Assembly (NCBI RefSeq): GCF_003149475.2
Contig: NZ_QFWV02000006.1
Coordinates: 105,982 to 169,981, forward strand
Direction of reading: 5' to 3'
DNA: 64,000 nt
Source: Oceaniradius stylonematis
GTDB taxonomy: Bacteria > Pseudomonadota > Alphaproteobacteria > Rhizobiales > Rhizobiaceae
A model generated the notes under the pieces. It was not told the DNA's origin, made no database searches, and saw only the letters and a list, made by a program, of their open reading frames with translations. The translations under genes and the position numbers were made by a program. This document shows, piece after piece, positions 61,898-64,000 of the stretch. Every line of letters begins with the position of its first letter. Position 1 is the first letter of the stretch.

Positions 61898-63010
61898 TCA
61901 AGCATCGCCGCGCGCTTGGGCAAGCGCTATCGGCAGCGTCGTGGCGAAATGCGCCAGCTCTTCAGGCCGGCCGACGCTGACGCGGATACACCGGTCGAGC
62001 ACCGGCGCCATCGGCTTGCGCACGAAAACCCCGCCGGCCATCAGCCCCTTCAGAACCGCCATGGCATGGTCGCCGTCGCGCCCGCAATCGAGCGTGACGA
62101 AATTGGTTGCCGAGGGCAGGGCGGTGAGCCCGTTGTCGCCCCCGATCCGCGCGATCTCGTCGCGGGCCGCCGCGATCTTGCCCAGCGTGCCGGCCAGCCA
62201 GTCGCGGTCGCCCAGCGAGGCGAGGGCGGCGGCCTGCGCCATCACGTTAACGCCGAAATGATCGCGCACCTTGTCGAACGGGGCGATCAGCGCCTTGGTG
62301 CCGAACGCATAGCCGCAGCGCAGGCCCGCCAGCCCATAGGCCTTTGAAAAAGTGCGCAGCCGGATCAGGTTGGGCCGTGCGGTGTTGATGGGCGGCAGCG
62401 TGCCCGCCGGCGCTGTCTCGCCATAGGCTTCGTCCAAAACGATCAGCGTTCGTTCGGGCACGGCATCGCAGAACGCGTCGATCGCGGCGGCGTCCCACCA
62501 TGTCCCCATCGGATTGTCCGGGTTGGAGACATAGACGATCGCCGCGTTTTCGGCGCGCGCCGTGGCGGCGAGCGCATCGAGGTCTTCCCGGTCGTCGCGA
62601 TAGGGCACGGTCGCCAGCCGACGGCCATAGCCAGCCACATGATAGTTGAAGGTCGGATAGGCGCCGAGCGAGGTGACGATTTTGTCGCCTTCGCGCGCAA
62701 AGATGCGCACGATAAGCCCGAGAAGACCGTCAATGCCCGGCCCGACGACGATCTCCTCCAAGGCGACGCCGAGACGGGTTGCCAGCGCCTCGCGCAGCGC
62801 CCAGCTTTCGGGGTCCGGATAGTTCCGGACCGCCTCGCGCGCCGCCCGGGCCATCGCCGCGGTCGCCGCCGGCGCCGCGCCGAAATTGCCCTCATTGGCG
62901 CCCAGCCGCGCCTCAAATGCCGTGCCGGTCTCGCGCTCGGTGCGCTCGGGCGCAACGAAAGGGATCGTCGCCGGCAGGGCATCGACGAGCGGATTGGGGT
63001 GTGGCGGCAT
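61898..63010 (-). CDS. PLP-dependent aminotransferase, histidinol-phosphate aminotransferase-like
   Basis: The ATG at 63010 with AGGAG upstream gives 370 residues. The fold type I sites are visible: RNYPDPESWALREALA, VYVSNPDNPMGTWW, Asp 193 and Tyr 196 in VLDEAYGE, the PLP lysine Lys 223 in RTFSKAYGLAGLRCGYA, and the C-terminal Arg in RCIRVSVGRPEE. HisC is the closest family; no other his genes are near, so it may be a second HisC-like enzyme or act on aromatic amino acids. Confidence 0.87.
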   Translation of the reverse strand: MPPHPNPLVDALPATIPFVAPERTERETGTAFEARLGANEGNFGAAPAATAAMARAAREAVRNYPDPESWALREALATRLGVALEEIVVGPGIDGLLGLIVRIFAREGDKIVTSLGAYPTFNYHVAGYGRRLATVPYRDDREDLDALAATARAENAAIVYVSNPDNPMGTWWDAAAIDAFCDAVPERTLIVLDEAYGETAPAGTLPPINTARPNLIRLRTFSKAYGLAGLRCGYAFGTKALIAPFDKVRDHFGVNVMAQAAALASLGDRDWLAGTLGKIAAARDEIARIGGDNGLTALPSATNFVTLDCGRDGDHAMAVLKGLMAGGVFVRKPMAPVLDRCIRVSVGRPEELAHFATTLPIALAQARGDA

Positions 63011-63283
63011 GGCTGGCGCTCCTGCGGGTCGGGTGGCGCCGCTGATAGCAGATTTTCGCGCCCCGGTAAGCGGGCGTTGCGCGGCTTGGTAAGCATCGGT
63101 CAGCGCTCCGTCACCACCTGTCCTTTGAGCCTGGAAGGCGGGGCGAGGGCGCCCGACAGAACCGATCGCGTCGGATTTGGCCAGCACCCGCCGGTTTGAT
63201 CCTGCCGCGCGCCGTGGCAGGCCGCACGAAACTGCATCGGGGGCGGTTGCAAAATCGCCGGAAATCCTCGAAAACGCCCGAAC

Positions 63284-63374
63284 GGAGAGGTGGCCGAGTG
63301 GTCGAAGGCGCTCCCCTGCTAAGGGAGTAGGCGGCAAAACCGTCTCGAGGGTTCGAATCCCTTCCTCTCCGCCA
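63284..63374 (+). tRNA. tRNA-Ser (anticodon GCT)
   Basis: The acceptor stem GGAGAGG (63284-63290) pairs with CCTCTCC (63364-63370), with discriminator G and an encoded CCA (63372-63374). The anticodon stem CTCCC/GGGAG encloses CTGCTAA, giving anticodon GCT (63318-63320) for AGC/AGU codons. A long variable arm (about 63326-63346) and the GGTTCGAATCC T-arm confirm a class II serine tRNA. Confidence 0.97.
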
Positions 63375-63987
63375 TTGTTTCGCTCACGCCAAGCTCATTG
63401 CGTTCGCTGGCTCCGCGGAGGCGGCCTGACCGGCCGGCGCACGGTCGTGCGCTTGCGGAGGCCGGGTTCGAAGTTTCTCCCGAACTCTCCGCCTCAGCCG
63501 CAGGCGGCATCGCTGCATCGCGCGAAACGGTGGATCGCGGCGCTTGGCTGCCGCGCAATCCGCTCGACAGTGCAGGCGCGTCCCGCGGCGCGGTCGCGAT
63601 CTTCCGCTTCGCGCCGGCAACCGGGTCCGTCGATCTCCATCAAACGTCCCGGATCGGGGGCTGCGTTGTCTGTGTTGCGTGACGCCGATGTTTGCATGGC
63701 GAAACCGATTGCCAGATTTCGATCCAAGACATATCATACCTTTTAAATACCAGTGAGCGGCGATTGACCGAAGACATGCCTCAAGACGGGTTCCGCGACG
63801 ATGTGACGGGCAGGGATGATCGCCGGCATCGCCGCGGCGCATTTTCCTTCCACTGCAGCCTGTCCGGCGATGCCGGCTCGACAGCCGCCCTCCACAGTTT
63901 CCGCCGCCAGCCGGCGGGCTCCATCTTCCCGCAGCACCTGGCGCCGCCGGCCCAAAGCGCTGCCGCCTGACCAAGGAGACGTCCAAC
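63375..63987. other. Unassigned stretch after tRNA-Ser
   Basis: Frames here are Arg-rich or low-complexity and look like chance openings in GC-rich DNA; none has a good ribosome-binding site with protein-like sequence. A short AT-rich patch (about 63700-63755) may be a promoter for the gene starting at 63988. A degenerate tRNA 3' end lies at 63464-63493. Confidence 0.5.
63464..63493 (+). repeat. Degenerate copy of the tRNA-Ser 3' end
   Basis: GGGTTCGAA (63464-63472) and CTCTCCGCC (63485-63493) repeat exactly two segments of the tRNA T-arm and acceptor end (63349-63357 and 63365-63373). They are 21 bases apart here, against 16 in the tRNA. It could be an old attachment-site remnant left by an element integrated at the tRNA. 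Chance is not excluded. Confidence 0.35.
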
Positions 63988-64000
63988 ATGCAGCCTGCCT
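63988..64000 (+). CDS. Start of a gene cut by the window end
   Basis: An ATG at 63988 has AAGGAG 9 bases upstream, a strong ribosome-binding site. Only four codons (Met-Gln-Pro-Ala) are visible, so no product can be named. Confidence 0.5.

Noticed and set aside
63692-63970. 92-residue plus-strand frame near the window end
   Set aside because: No ribosome-binding site and low-complexity C-terminal half; a weak candidate at best.

Overview
The window looks like a chromosomal segment of a high-GC alphaproteobacterium of the order Rhizobiales (Hyphomicrobiales). The grounds are gene content and order: DivJ/PleC-type kinases, a feuN-feuP-feuQ set, the ccmI-ccmE-ccmF-ccmH / degP / two-component / glnE block, GSH-dependent formaldehyde oxidation genes, and a Rhodobacter-type gene transfer agent (GTA) cluster carrying the DUF6107 gene seen in rhizobial GTAs. 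The species cannot be named from this sequence.

Layout. 2-6686: end of a DivJ/PleC-type kinase with peptidoglycan-binding, DUF1491 and DUF2336 genes, then a DUF1214/DUF1254 pair and a class A penicillin-binding protein. 6829-7254: DUF983 protein, divergent from the GTA. 7422-21830: a compact, apparently intact GTA structural cluster (terminase, portal, protease, capsid, head-tail connectors, tail, peptidase, 1307-residue tail-tip protein, holin-like peptide). It has no integrase, replication or repressor gene and sits between housekeeping genes. 21888-24290: feuN, feuP, feuQ, preceded by a two-copy CATTCA repeat. 24364-29065: lipoprotein and cytochrome c maturation operon. 29095-37267: hydrolase/OsmC fusion, DegP protease, a two-component pair and glnE. 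37328-42923: EF-hand protein, PAS kinase, pepN. 43057-46909: DMT and MFS transporters, a divergent uracil-DNA glycosylase-like gene and a secreted protein. 47021-48963: frmA-fghA formaldehyde detoxification pair. 49158-55157: secreted peptidoglycan-binding protein, ETF-ubiquinone oxidoreductase with a candidate palindromic operator, a DUF1428 pseudogene, a divergent Lrp/LysE pair and a second MFS paralogue. 55158-64000 is more accessory: an AT-rich patch with an orphan gene, AMP nucleosidase, small membrane proteins, a GST, DUF2147, a SEL1-like protein, an orphan HNH-like protein of lower GC, YitT, a HisC-like aminotransferase, tRNA-Ser(GCT), and an unassigned stretch with a degenerate copy of the tRNA 3' end.

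The GTA cluster is the largest special system here. It should package host DNA and would need regulators and lysis genes encoded elsewhere. The less described items are the orphan HNH-like gene (60272-61045), the AT-rich orphan (55534-56103), the motif-degenerate UDG-like protein (45404-46249), and two matching inverted repeats (52400, 59438) that may share one regulator. All statements come from reading the sequence; no database search was run.
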